From assembly GCA_947069175.1 (NCBI GenBank), contig CAMTDV010000012.1, positions 39,960,341 through 40,024,340 on the forward strand: a DNA stretch of 64,000 nt, read 5' to 3'. The DNA comes from Scalesia atractyloides (Eukaryota > Streptophyta > Magnoliopsida > Asterales > Asteraceae). How positions within the stretch are numbered: the first letter of the stretch is position 1; the number at the start of each line of letters is the position of its first letter. The translations under genes were made by a program, and so were the position numbers. Below, one piece after another: positions 22,514 to 33,933 of the stretch. Under the pieces are notes generated by a model. The model saw only the letters and a program-made list of their open reading frames with translations. It was not told the DNA's origin and ran no database searches.

Positions 22514-25048
22514 TTACTGCATTAGTGTTGCCTTCAGATTGAAGATCGCCAGCTGTACTGCCTCCAAATAGTGGACTTGCATCGACATACATCTGCTTCC
22601 AATCACATTAGCGACTTCAATCGTCCATGACTTAGCACAAGATTCATACTTATCATTCGTTCAAATTGATGTTGCCCTAAGACCTTGATGTCTCCCTCGT
22701 GAAAGTTTATAAGATCCAATGTGTCTGCTAATCGAAATGAGCTTTCTTTAGTCACGATCACGCTGCAGCCATTCTTGGATCGTATGCCTAAAACTGGATG
22801 TTCTTAAGCACTCCTTTTGGAAACTTTGGAGCAGTAGGAATGACCTTCTCTTTTTCGGTTGGTGGCCACATCACTTCGGGATTGTTCGTTTGGTGTGAGG
22901 GTCACGGACTCTAGGACTCTTCTTTAAGTATGATTTCAGCGGTTTTCATCATTAGAAAGTTATTCTTTACTTCCTTTTCGAGTCTGTCATGGAATGCCCA
23001 ACGTTTTCCTCTCTAATTTGGATCCGAATCATGATAAGGAGCACAAAGCAGGTGTTGTAAGTCGATCTGCGTCCATGATTCAAACTGCGACTGCTTTGAG
23101 TAATATTCTCTATGACCGCTCTCGCGAGTAATTAACCACATATCTTTGTCGTGATCAAACATCCAGCATTCCACTTTTGATTTTTTTCTGATTTTGTCAT
23201 AAATGCTCGATCCTAGCTCTATAATATACAGATCATATGTTTTTGTTGGCTCTTTTAATTGGAAGTTCTCATCAAGTGGTTCACATCATGATTCTTCATG
23301 ATTAGCATCTGCCTGTTGCTCTATTTCTTTTGAGGTAGCTTTCTCTTCTTCTTTTGTTCAGCAACTAAATAAGCATTCAGACCAGCTTCACGTTCTGCAT
23401 CAGCTGCGGACATTTCTTGAGTAGTTTGTTCATGATGACCTACGTTCATAGGATCATCCTTTTGGTCAGCAAACTTATCGCGAACTTCTTTTCTAACTTC
23501 GCCTTCAAATCGAACACTACAATCATCAATAAGTTCACATCGCCTTGAAGCTATTCAATTGTCTGATCTTTACTGGATACTTGGACTTGTAATGAGACAA
23601 TTTGAACATCCTTTGATGCAGAATGTTGTTCCAACACAATTACTCTTTGTTGTAGCTTCTTGACATTCCCATCTTTATCTTTATGATCATCACTATCTGA
23701 TTCAATCAACTTCATCTTCTCTGCAACATATCTCATTGCAGCTTCATCATATTCTGTAAGCCCACCACAGCTGTCGGCTTCAAATTAAATGCCGCTAAAA
23801 CTTTCACGCAATGATCAAGTGGTTGCTTCAAAGATACAAGTATCTAGAAAGTCTATTGAAGGGGAATCTTGCATAATTGGCTCAGGAATGGCACTTGAGC
23901 TTGTGAGCTTGGGATCAATAGGGGTTTCTGGTTCGGTTCTCTACTTCTTCGGGATTCTTGCTCATTGCTTGGATCATCTTCAGTCTGTATCTTTAGTAGG
24001 AACGATTATGGGAGGAAGGTTCCTGGAATCGTCCTGTAGCATGGCGATCAATGCTGTAAGATTCTCTATGGTTATCAGATTGAGATCTCTAAGTTTCCTC
24101 AGCTTTCTCCGATTGAACATGTTCCAACTCAACTTCATCCTCTTCATTGTCAGTTACTAAATCCTCTATCTCTATCACTGGCTTCACACCAACTCCCACT
24201 ATCTGTATATCATGTTCTTCGGCCACTATGGCATTCACTGGTTTAGGTGCAGGTACAACCTGTCCAAATTTCCCATGTTTCTCCAGAGCATACTTTCCAA
24301 CAAACTTGAACTTTGCAGTGTCTTGAATCTTGTATGCTACTTGAAAGCATCCTGGATCCATTGGCTTTAAATTCCAACAGTTGGTGCTCTTTTTCAGATC
24401 CGAAAATTTCTCGTCGAGAATCATCTGAATAAATCTTGGATACAAAAGCAAGACTTTCTTCTTGGGGTTCTCCAGCATTTTCTTCATATTATCAAAAATA
24501 AAAGCTGAGAAGTCATAATCCCAATTGTTCACCAAAGCAACTAGAGCAAACGCTTGTGTCTGATTGAGCTGATCCAAGCCTCCCTTGTTCTTCAAGATGC
24601 ACTACAAGAGATGTGCACTAGAAATCTCCAATATGGTGGAAACAACTTCTTCAACACCATTGGATACACGCCTTCATAGCTCATTCGTCACAGGGCTTTA
24701 ACGACTTTGTCCCTATCAAGATGTTGGATGGTTAGGTTGGTCTTCAAACTTCAACACCTCACGAACCATTGCTTCTGAAACACTAACTTCCTTCTCTTGA
24801 ATCTTTGATACAATAGCTCCTTTGTCGTTGGCTCCACCTCTTTGTACTTTCGCATTCAACGAAAATTTTGAACCATGTCTTCGCAAATAACTAGATTAAT
24901 CTTCAAAGTATGTGTGATGCGACAAAATTTCAATCCGACTGTCATAGAAGGAATCGTGATAATCTACCGGATGATCTGATAGAAAACACGCTTGATTATG
25001 AAAGGGTTCCACCTCGAGCTTCCATTTCTTGATCATCTTTTGAGCCAT
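22514..25048 (-). pseudogene. C2 accessory ORF (copy iii), broken
   Basis: An ATG at 25048 opens MAQKMIKKWKLEVEPFHNQA. A clean stretch of 168 codons, complement(24089..24595), contains FALVALVNNWDYDFSAFIF, NMKKMLENPKKK and YPRFIQMILDEKF, then an acidic tail. The block FDNMKKML..LYPRF corresponds to MDMVANL..LHFISKVNKFL in O1 and VANYN..LLYPRLL at 2370-2450, so all three copia copies share one accessory gene. Complement(23551..23736) adds a coiled-coil-like helix. The C-terminal part up to 22514 is fragmentary. The function is unknown. It occupies the 3' position between RNase H and the polypurine tract. Confidence 0.65.
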
Positions 25049-25698
25049 TTTTCTTCACTTAAAAAAACATCAAGCATTATCATTAAAGTTAACTTATTTG
25101 ACTAGTCAACTGTTCAATCCTATACTAAATGGGTCAACAAGTCAATAAGTCAAAACGGTTCAGATTTAGGAGGGCCAAGGGGTCAACTATGCAGGTCAAA
25201 AGTTTAAGGGTTCAAAACTGATTTGAACTGGTCAATCATTGAAAAGGTTCAAAACAATTTGAACTGGTCAAATAGGATTCAGATGGACTGGGTCAAAAGT
25301 GTTTCAGATGGTCAGAGGTTTAAAGATAATTCGAATGAACCTTTGTCAGTTATCCGAGATGTACTGACATGTCAGAGAAGCATGTCAGATTTCGGATAAA
25401 CAATATGTTTATCCAAATGCATATATTGGATATGGATCCATCCAAAATGCATAGTGGTTATTCGAGATTCATCAAAATGCTATGAAGTCCATCCGAGATC
25501 CATTCGTAATGCAACGGAATTATCAAACCTAGGAATTCGAGTTAGTTTAGTCCTAGAGAGATCCGAAATCAGGTGTTCGAAATGATTAGAAATGCTCATT
25601 ATATAGATTCAAATTGGGCCTATTCGAGATACTAGGCCTAGCCCATTTCAGAAAAGTGGTCCGAAATGCTTGCCTAGCCCATTTAGTAACAGTGGACC
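25049..25698 (-). other. Upstream region of the C2 accessory ORF, with repeated ATCCGA(G/A)AT words
   Basis: No coding is seen. A run of (T)GACC/GGTCAA words lies at 25080-25330. Seven or so ATCCGAGAT, ATCCGAAAT or TTCGAGAT words lie at 25350-25690. A TATATAATG word at complement(25598..25606) could be a TATA box for the accessory ORF about 550 bp away. The same ATCCGA words continue beyond the solo LTR at 28115-28240. Confidence 0.5.
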
Positions 25699-26893
25699 TG
25701 TCACACCTTGACCCGCAGCGGAAATGGTAGTCGGGGCATGATTGGGTTTTCATCAAAGCTCATGACATTTACTATAAAGTTTCATATTTATTATTTCTCT
25801 TTAAAGAAGAAGTTAAAATAAACATAAAAACACAACATGTTCAAAACATTTTCATTCAAATTACAAACTAAAGTACAATTACAAAGGAAAACAAAACTAA
25901 ACGTTCATTCCATGGCATTAACTTGTTTATTCTTATAGGCCATCCTATGTGTTTCTTTTCTCAACCGGATCACCTGTATCATGTGTAAAATAGGGTTTTG
26001 GGTCAACATAAGTTGGCGAGTGAATCTTATTTAAACATTTGAAAGGATTAGTTATGTTGGTTATTTGAATAAAATTGTGCATAACCAAATATGAGTAAAC
26101 GTAAATGTAAATTTAATCACAAAACACATAATATCAAATAATGCACACGCAACACCAAATGATGAACAATGAGATCAAGGCTCAATCTAAACGGAGCCGA
26201 TCGAATGAGGCACCTGATGCTCAACTCGTCTCCCACGAGGAACTGATGGGCCTAATGAATGATTTGCACACAACTTGACAAAAATATAAACACACATCAC
26301 AACCAACAACATAATACATAATCTCAATTAATGCACAAGCACACACCAAATGATGAACAATGAGGCACCTGATGCTCAACCCGTCTCCAACGAGGAACTG
26401 ATGGGCCTAATGAATGATTTGCACGCAACTTGACAAAATGTAAACACGCATCATAACAAACAATATTTACATCTCGAGTTGTGATCATATAATGGTAATA
26501 GCACGAGTTTAAATAAATGGAATAATTAAAGCGACACATGATACACCCCAAAACATGAATAAAAAGGGGAATTTGTAAGGATTCACTCACAGTGAGTGCG
26601 TTCCTTGATAATGATGAATGCGCACGAATTTGTGATTCGACCGACAAGGAAAACTAACCTAAATAATAATGTAATACTTCGATAAATAAATAAAGTTCAT
26701 TTGAAATTAATATCTTTAATTAGTGCTCTTACTAAGATTTGTAGATTTATTTTTGTGAATTTAATGCAAGTTTTTAGGCTTTAAAACCTTATTTTGAGGT
26801 ATTTTTAATTGATTTTTCAATTAAATAAATAAATAAAAGAAAAATAAAAAGTTGACTTTTTGACCGTTGACCGGTCGGACTGTGTTTCTATAT

Positions 26894-26971
26894 GCGCTGA
26901 GTGAGGTTCGAACTCGGGACCTCTCGTATACGTGCACGCAGCTCTACCAACTGAGCTACGTGTCTAACCCG
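26894..26971 (-). other. tRNA-like module T1 (solo LTR)
   Basis: On the minus strand there is an A-box-like TAGCTCAGTTGGTAGAGC with a 4-bp D-stem (GCTC/GAGC), then exactly 23 bases to a T-arm with B-box GAGTTCGAACC. The AGGTC variable-loop word is present. The anticodon stem and acceptor stem do not pair, and there is no CCA. It is a tRNA relic or mimic, not a tRNA gene. Confidence 0.72.
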
Positions 26972-27060
26972 AAATATTTATGATTTTAATTATATTTATA
27001 TACTATTTAGATTATTCAGAATTTTATTTAATTAAAAAGGTTTTTAAACTGTCGAACCGA

Positions 27061-27141
27061 GTGTGAGAGCCTGGACTCGAACCCGCGCTTCAAGTGTTGT
27101 GTTGCACCCAGCCCAACCAACTGGGCTGGGTGTCTAACCCG
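27061..27141 (-). other. tRNA-like module T2 (solo LTR)
   Basis: On the minus strand a D-arm-like CCCAGTTGGTTGGGCTGGG (stem GCCC/GGGC) is followed by B-box GGGTTCGAGTCC. The module is introduced by the same CGGGTTAGACAC block as T1 and T3. Confidence 0.7.
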
Positions 27142-27194
27142 ATGTATATTGTCATTTTATTATGGTTTCGGTTTTAAAAAGAATTTTTTATTAC

Positions 27195-27278
27195 CGTGGA
27201 TACGGTTGTGTCAAGGATCGAACTCGTATCGATAGTATGAAATGCACATAGTCCACGCTGGACTGTGTGTCTAACCCG
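27195..27278 (-). other. tRNA-like module T3 (solo LTR)
   Basis: On the minus strand CGGGTTAGACACACAG leads into a D-arm-like AGTCCAGCGTGGACT and then GAGTTCGATCC as B box. The stem AGTCCA/TGGACT is perfect. Confidence 0.62.
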
Positions 27279-27850
27279 TTTAAAATACCGATTTTAATTA
27301 TATTCATATACGACTCGATGTTCATCTTCTTCATAAATTCGGAATTGAAAACAGATTTTCTAAACATTTGATTTCACTGCTCTGTTGTTTTAGAGTTTAA
27401 ACAAATAAATCGAATAGAACTGACAAAAAGATTAAGAATTCATACCGAACACAGGGGCCCGGTTTTCCGGTGACTAACTCCGGCGGTTCAGCAAGGATTC
27501 CGGCGAATGGAACTTAGCTTCCGGCGAACAGAACAAAGGTTTTGAGCAGAGTGATTTCGTGAACGATTGGAAGTGTGAGCTTGGAATGATTTGTAGATAG
27601 TATTTATAGGCAGAGGGCGGTCTTCATCTTGATTTGAATTTTTCGGTTACGATTTCCATGGTTTTGAATGAACAGCTTTAAGGTTTCGGTTATAACTGAC
27701 GTTAATCGTCAATTACACTCACTTGATTTCGGAGTCAACCGCCGATTTTGATGTTTATTTTGAATCAGTTTCGGCGGTTACAGACTTGGTTCAAACAGGT
27801 GACACGCGAGTTTTTAGTTAAGCTTTTATTTGTTCCAGAATTTCACAACA

Positions 27851-27926
27851 GGTGCGTGTGGCGGAGTGGTGAAAGCTGTGTGTGTATAAGTTTGTGGGTG
27901 ACCCGGGTTCGAAACCCGGCGTCTCC
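27851..27926 (+). other. tRNA-like module T4, antisense to the element (solo LTR)
   Basis: TGGCGGAGTGGTGAAAGC resembles the A box of tRNA-Ser/Leu, and the T-arm CCGGGTTCGAAACCCGG has a perfect 5-bp stem and a 7-base loop. The acceptor ends do not pair. It lies upstream of the LTR's TATA candidate and on the opposite strand to T1-T3. Confidence 0.72.
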
Positions 27927-28110
27927 ATTTATTTTTTTATTCATTATTTATTAGTAATTATAAATTATGGTTTTTAAATTCCAATTTATTTATTAATTAT
28001 GTATCGTTTAAAATTTATCTGAGCAATAAATACGCACGAAAAATTATAACTGAGTATTTGATTTATAAACGAAGCGGGTTTTGAAAACCCGTTTTTCGAC
28101 GAATGTTACA

Positions 28111-28990
28111 GGGCCATCCGAAATGATTGGCCTGTCCAAAATGGTGGGCCCAATTTGAATCAATCCGAGATACTAGGCCTGTTCAAAATGGGTGGGCCCA
28201 ATTCGAATCCATCCGAGATAGGTGGGCACATCCGAAACTGTGATTTCAACGATGTGGGCCCCATACTATACCTTGTTTTGAACAATAACCCCTTTGTAAA
28301 TCCAACCAACCAAGCAACCCTTTTGGCATCCAAATAAAATAAATAATAACAATAAAATAATAAGATGCGGAAATTGCCATGGGATCAAACTGTTCTTGAA
28401 CCGATTAAGGAACACTTTTAGCATTTTCGTAGTCAGACTGGGTCCTGAATTCTAGGTATGCGCAACAGTTCATCGTAGCGAGTGAGTATACTTAGATCAT
28501 CCTTTGATCTTTACAACATCAGACTTGTTGGTAAGCAGGTCAGTGACCAATCAATATCTAACGAGGGTTAGGCATTATACCTTATACGGTATATTGACTT
28601 TTCAAGCACATGGAATTTTCTCGTGATGAGATTTCCTTTATGTTAAGGTTTCGCCTTTTGATTTTGGCTCTTTTAAGGATATCCTGACTGTCCTAGGTCT
28701 GCATGTATCCAGATGCAATAGAAGGGCAGTCCTTATATCCAAATGCCTCATAAGTATACAGACCCAAAACCTCAGATGTTGGCTATTTATCAACCCAAGA
28801 TTTAACACCATGAAATCATATGCCGATAATATGTTACCCGCATGATGTATAGCTTGTAGAATTTTTTCACTTGGTCTCAATTTGCCATTTGAGCGTAAGC
28901 CTATTAACATATTGCGGTGGATCCTCGCCTTTTTTAGCTTCGATACCTTGCATGTGTTAATCAAACTTCTTAGCATTGAAATTTATTTCA
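28111..28990 (-). pseudogene. C2 segment between RNase H and accessory ORF
   Basis: Short peptide-like pieces are seen (complement(28638..28976) and around 28280-28560) but no family is recognised. The 28115-28245 part repeats GGGCCCA and ATCCGA words on a short scale. It is probably a mixture of the pol 3' end and the accessory ORF's upstream region. Confidence 0.4.
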
Positions 28991-29890
28991 CTTCCCGGTA
29001 GGTAAATTTCCCTCTCAATTAAATATTTGTCCCCCTAAATTCGGGCAAAAGTAGAATACTTTATGCGCAAATTTATTAATTTATTTACAAAAACCCTAGT
29101 TTTTTTCAATAATAATATTGTTGCTCAGTCGATGAAACGCATCATTTTTAAAAGGTCCACAAGCACCTTATATCTCGAGTTACTAACAGGTTTTGTAAAA
29201 AGACCGCTGTATTAGCATCAGTATGGATCTATTCAAGTTTAATCAAACCTCTATCATAATAATCTCGAATGAATCTTGATATCAATGTTCTTGTCTTTGG
29301 AGTGAAAAACAGGGTTTTCGATGATTTGGATAGTGACATCGTTATCACAATAGATAGTAGTGTTTAGATAAGTCAAACCGTAGTCCTCGAGCTGGTGTTG
29401 CATCTAAATAAACTGGGAGTAGTAAGCAGATGCTGCGACATATTCTGCTTCCGTAGTTGAGAGAGACAAAATTTGTTGCTTCTTGCACTGCCACGAAATG
29501 AGTCTATCTCCGAAGAATTGGCATCCAGCCAATGTGGACTTCATATCCCTGTCTGTCCCTCTAAGGTTACTATCAGAAAAAGCAAAGCAATCAGAGTTCG
29601 AATCCTTAGGACACTAGATTACCAGTTTTGGAGCTCCCTTAAGGTATCTAGAGATTCGTTTAACGGTAGTGAGATGAGATGAGAAATTTTAGGATTGGTC
29701 TGATATCTAGCACATTGGCAGAAGGCAAACATAATGTCCGACCGGCTCGCAGTTAAGTACGTCATTAAACCAATCATAGATCGGTACATAGTTGATTGAC
29801 CTGGTTTCCTTCAGCATCCTCATTTAGCAAGGATTGTTCTGCAATGGGGGAGTCCATAGGCTTAGAATCTGTCATGTTGAATTTTTCAAG
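28991..29890 (-). pseudogene. C2 RNase H domain (copia), broken
   Basis: On the minus strand the frame contains GCQFFGDRLISWQCKKQQ, then STTEAEYVAASA (about 29420-29460), IYCDNDVTIQI and TKPVSNSRYKVLVDLLKM near 29160-29190. These are standard copia RNase H landmarks: the E of TEAEY and the D of CDN. RNase H would remove the RNA template during reverse transcription. Several frameshifts separate the blocks. Confidence 0.75.
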
Positions 29891-30975
29891 AACATCCTAA
29901 ACGTATTTTCCTTGATGAATCAAGATCCCTTGACTGCTCTGACAAACTTGCAAACTAGGAACATTGTCATTTCACCCAATGAGCTCATTTCAAACTTCTT
30001 CTTCATCACCTCCTTGAATTCTTTACAAAGATCTTTTTTTGGTTGACCCGAAAATTATGTCATCCACGTAGATCTGAACCAGAATAAGATCATTGTCAAT
30101 GCGCTTAATGAAAAGGGTTTGATCTATCGTCCCCCGAGTGTATCCACGTGCAAGCAGATGCTTTTTTAAGGTTGCATACCATGCAAGGTGCCTGGTGTAA
30201 CCCATATAAAGCTTTATCTAACTTGTAGGCATAGCCTTGTTTATTGGAATCGGTGAAACCAAGGGGTTAGGTGACATATTTCTCTTCCTTGACATTCCGT
30301 ACAGAAATGTTATTTTGGCATCTAACCGATAAATAGTAAAACCATGTAGGATGCGTATCCCAAGAAGATACGAATAGCTTCCAGACTAGCCACTGGTGCG
30401 TACACCTCATCATAATCTAGCCCTTCAATCTGCTTGAATCCTTGGACTACCAATCGTGCTTTATTTCTCACAATTACTCTAGTATGATCTTGTTTGTTAC
30501 TAAATACCCAAGGTGTTCCAGGAGCGTGTTTACCTTCAGGCAGCTTCACTAACTTCCAAACTCCCAATTTTTCAAATTGATTGAGCTCTTCAAGCATTGC
30601 ATCGACCCATCCAGGTTCCTACAAAGTAACGTTAATGCTCTTAGGCTCAATCTGTGAAATGATGCATGAATATAAACATGTGTTAATGGTTCCTGATCTA
30701 CTGCGGCTTTGTACACCAGCAATTAAAGGACCAATAATGATTGCAATTGGATGGTTTCTCTGAACATGTTGCAGAATTGCTACACAATGGCCCGCAGTTT
30801 GTTGCAGATTAGAAAAACTTTCTAATACTATCCAAGATTGCTCCCCCTCATTTGATGCAGCAGTGGTGATCACCTGTGGATCTACAATACATTCAAACGG
30901 AATCGGCTCTTGAAACAGTGAAGCTCCTTGGATATTTGAATTTGAGGGAACCACAGGAGTTTGCTATGTGGAGGC
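29891..30975 (-). pseudogene. C2 reverse transcriptase (copia), broken
   Basis: Complement(30322..30597) reads LEELNQFEKLGVWKLVKLPE, then WVFSNK and KARLVVQGFKQIEGLDYDE. Complement(30023..30205) carries the catalytic YVDDIIFGST. Both are hallmark copia RT segments, and the order and spacing are normal. The FGST wording after YVDD is typical of the Sirevirus side of copia. The frame is broken near 30210-30320, and the upstream linker to integrase reads as scattered acidic/Ser-rich pieces. It would have copied element RNA into DNA. Confidence 0.85.
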
Positions 30976-31717
30976 TTCACCGTTGTGAGCTGCATCAACA
31001 GTAATAATTGCTTGTAGATACCAGAACCGAATCCTTAGTGGGTGAAGTATGATGCGGTTCAGTAGCAACTTCGTGAAATCCCGGTGGATCCACAATAAGT
31101 TTCTTGAAAGCATATTGTAATGACACGACATTATCTTGAGCTACAATGGGAATAGGTATCATTGTACTTGAGACATTTGCAATAACAATCACATCAGATA
31201 GAATACTAAATGACTTAAACAAGGAAAATAATCATATAACCAATCAGGTCCAATTCGAGCATCTTTGGGATTTTCTTCTAGCCAATCCACGTAGTATATC
31301 TCCATGATCTGCTTCTTGATCTTGTTGTATACTCGATATGAGTGAATAACCAATGAAATAGCATGATCTCCCCTGCTTCAAATTTACCTTTGCCATCCAT
31401 GGTTAGAAGAACACAAGGACAACCAGAATTGCAGAAATGTTGTACAGGGGGTTTATATCCTTCACTATTTCATAAGGCGTCTTCATGGTTTGTTGATTAG
31501 TGCATGATTTTGAACATAGCAGGCGGTGCTCACAGCTTCTTCCCAAAATATCAATGGAAGGCCAGAATCTATGAGCATGGTGCGAGTAGCTTCAATGAGA
31601 GTTCAATTACGTCTTTAGCGGCTCCATTTTGTTGAGGAGTTCAAGCTGCACTGTATTGACATCAATTCCCTTCATGGCACAGTAATTATTTAGCTCAGCA
31701 TTCTTAAACTTTGTCCC
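30976..31717 (-). pseudogene. C2 integrase C-terminal part
   Basis: On the minus strand the frame reads GTKFKNAELNNYCAMKGIDV next to the G2 insertion, then INxQTMKTPYEIVKD, then a segment with YFIGYS and LARRKSQR leading towards RT. These match the copia integrase core (the D..GTEFKN region) and its C-terminal extension. The core's second catalytic Asp region lies at or beyond the G2 solo LTR and seems lost. Confidence 0.75.
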
Positions 31718-33704
31718 TATCACACCCCAACCAAAGGGGTGAAACATCGGAGTGAGACGAACTAGATTGCTCGAGACATCATAACACTATTTATGACAAT
31801 ATCTAATTAAACAACTCATTTCATTTCAAACATCAATTGTCATATTACAACATAAGTTCCATCATGCGTGTTTCTATGCCATTCCTACTAAGTTCCATGA
31901 TAACAACTTCATCAACCTACAACATGTTAAAAAGTATAGTTCAATAACAAAGTATTGGCGAGTACACAAGTTTAATATCATAGCATAAGTATTAAAAATT
32001 GTTAAACATATCCACATGAATAGCTAGCATACGAGATAAATGTAAATAAGGCATGTGAACTATAAGTCAATCCTCTAGTCTACGCATAAAAAATTCAAAC
32101 TTAACATTAACCATAAGTATACGGGCGGTGTGTTACTCCTATAGCGCTATACATGTTAAGGGAGGCTTGATCGAAGTTAATGACTTTTAGAACACGTAAG
32201 AATATACAAGTAACAATTCAAGTAGCATATGACTAAAGCATGTTTGATGGATTGTTTGTGTGCGTTCATAGAATAAAAGTGTGATTTCATGCAGTTTGGT
32301 AAATTAACATATTGCACCCAAAAAGTGTAAAACATAAAAAGGGTGTCGAGTGTACTCATGGTTTTGTAAGGTAAATTCCGTGAAAGCGTTAGGTTGATTT
32401 AGGGGGGAGACACCAAGTAATCCAACACAAGAAAATGTAGGTGTGTGAGTTATAAATTTACGATGGAGTTTGTCAATTTTAGGAATTAAAGTATGCAAAA
32501 GTATATATACATAAAAGTATTTATCTAGACGTTAACACTCATTTTTGACACTATAAGCCCCGAAGGGTGTTTGTGTTTTTATGGGTCATGCCCAATAGAA
32601 TCGTAACAATAGTTAGGTCTAAGATAAAATAACCTAATATTAGGACAAGTAACCATATGGTCATTTGTCAAAGGTTCGGTTATATTAAGTATTTACATAT
32701 ATAGTTTACATATAAATTACAAATTCATCATAGAGTTCATGTATTTCATAGATATCATGTAAGTCATATAAGTCATGCATGAGGTAGGAGATACCCGTCC
32801 CAAACCTCTTTCTTAAGATTCACCAATACACAAGATTGTCACAAGGACAATCCGGATGGTCAAGAATTATATAAATCATCAAGTTAGGGGTGGATTAAAA
32901 GTTGAATGGCCAAGGCCTTCATGTAATCACACCTACACCAACACAAGCTTGAAAGCTTGGATGGCTCAACACTTGTGGGTTTTAAACCCTAGTAAAACCA
33001 CAAGTTTAGAGATATGTTATCCCTCTTGATTTTGTATGAACAAGTCTAGCTAACACACTAACCATGGACTTGGTTAGAGGCATAAGTAGCATAGAGTTGT
33101 TATATTAAAAACAAGTTCGAAAAAGTTTTATAAGTTAATTTCCAAAACAACAAGTTTGGCCCCAAAAATGGTATGATTCCACCTTTGTTTTCCATGGAAC
33201 CTATGGTAACATCCATAGGGCTTAGCAATCAACGTTGAGGATGAAAACAAGAAGAAAGCATTGAAAATCTTGAAGTTTAAAAGATAAAATTTTGGCAGAA
33301 AGTTTACACACTTTTGGACCTCAAAATGGTAGGGTTTCACCTTATTTGCCCAAGGAAACTTGTGAGAACCTTCCTAGAGGTTATCCAAGAGTTTTAGAAG
33401 AAAAACAAGGCTAGAAGAAGAAGATAAGTGAGTTGAAACTCACTTGCAACCTGTTGTGTTTCAGCAGAGAATTTTTGAAGTTTAGTGGGTTGTTTGAGGT
33501 GTTATTTGTTGGAAACTTGTTTTATATAGAGGGCGAATTAGGGTTAAGATTAGGGTTCCATTTAATGAAGTTAGGTGGGGTTTTTTATTTAAAAAAAAGA
33601 AAGGAATTCTTACACAGCTTCCGGCCACAAGCTGTGTTTTTTTGTTGTTTTAATTATTTAATTTGTGCAACTTGGACTTTAGATATTGTACATTATATAT
33701 TTTA

Positions 33705-33741
<37 letters not shown>

Positions 33742-33933
33742 CATGTATGGGTCTTATAACGGTTCAAGGTCATGTGTAAGGTCATTTTTAAAACCCAAAA
33801 AGAAGACTTCTTGAAAGCATATATTAAGCACAAACGTGACGAGATTATTGTGATGACGGAAGCTTGCATAACTTGCATTAAGCCACTAATTGTCTTGCTT
33901 GACTATGGTATTAAGATTTATAAACGTTCAACA
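31718..33933 (-). mobile_element. G2: solo gypsy-type LTR in C2 integrase
   Basis: The minus strand reads from TGTTGAACGT (33933) to GGGTGTGATA (31718). A CTATATAAAAC TATA candidate lies near 33520-33530, followed by a plausible transcript leader. No internal region is present. Flanks are GTCCC and AGCAT, which do not match, so either the boundary is slightly off or target sequence was lost; integrase sequence between the two sides appears missing. The sequence shows no tRNA-like modules and is a different family from G1 and G3. Confidence 0.6.
33708..33740. repeat. TA dinucleotide microsatellite
   Basis: An uninterrupted TA run inside the G2 solo LTR. Confidence 0.92.

Larger units (their letters stand above)
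25699..28110 (-). mobile_element. Solo LTR of the G1 gypsy family
   Basis: The 2412-bp sequence reads TGTAACATTC..GGTGTGACA on the minus strand and aligns with the G1 5' LTR (42777-45477) end to end, with many differences and length changes. Flanks are GGACC (25694-25698) and GGGCC (28111-28115), a 5-bp target duplication with one mutation. A CCTATAAATACT word on the minus strand near 27600-27611 is a good TATA candidate. Four tRNA-like modules lie inside. There is no internal region, so it arose by LTR-LTR recombination. Confidence 0.82.

Noticed and set aside
26894..26971. Functional tRNA gene
   Set aside because: D-arm and T-arm are good but the acceptor stem and anticodon stem do not pair, and the base before the would-be anticodon is not T. 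I keep it as a tRNA-like module.
27748..27954. ORF of 68 codons over module T4
   Set aside because: A chance frame through LTR and tRNA-like sequence with no family resemblance.
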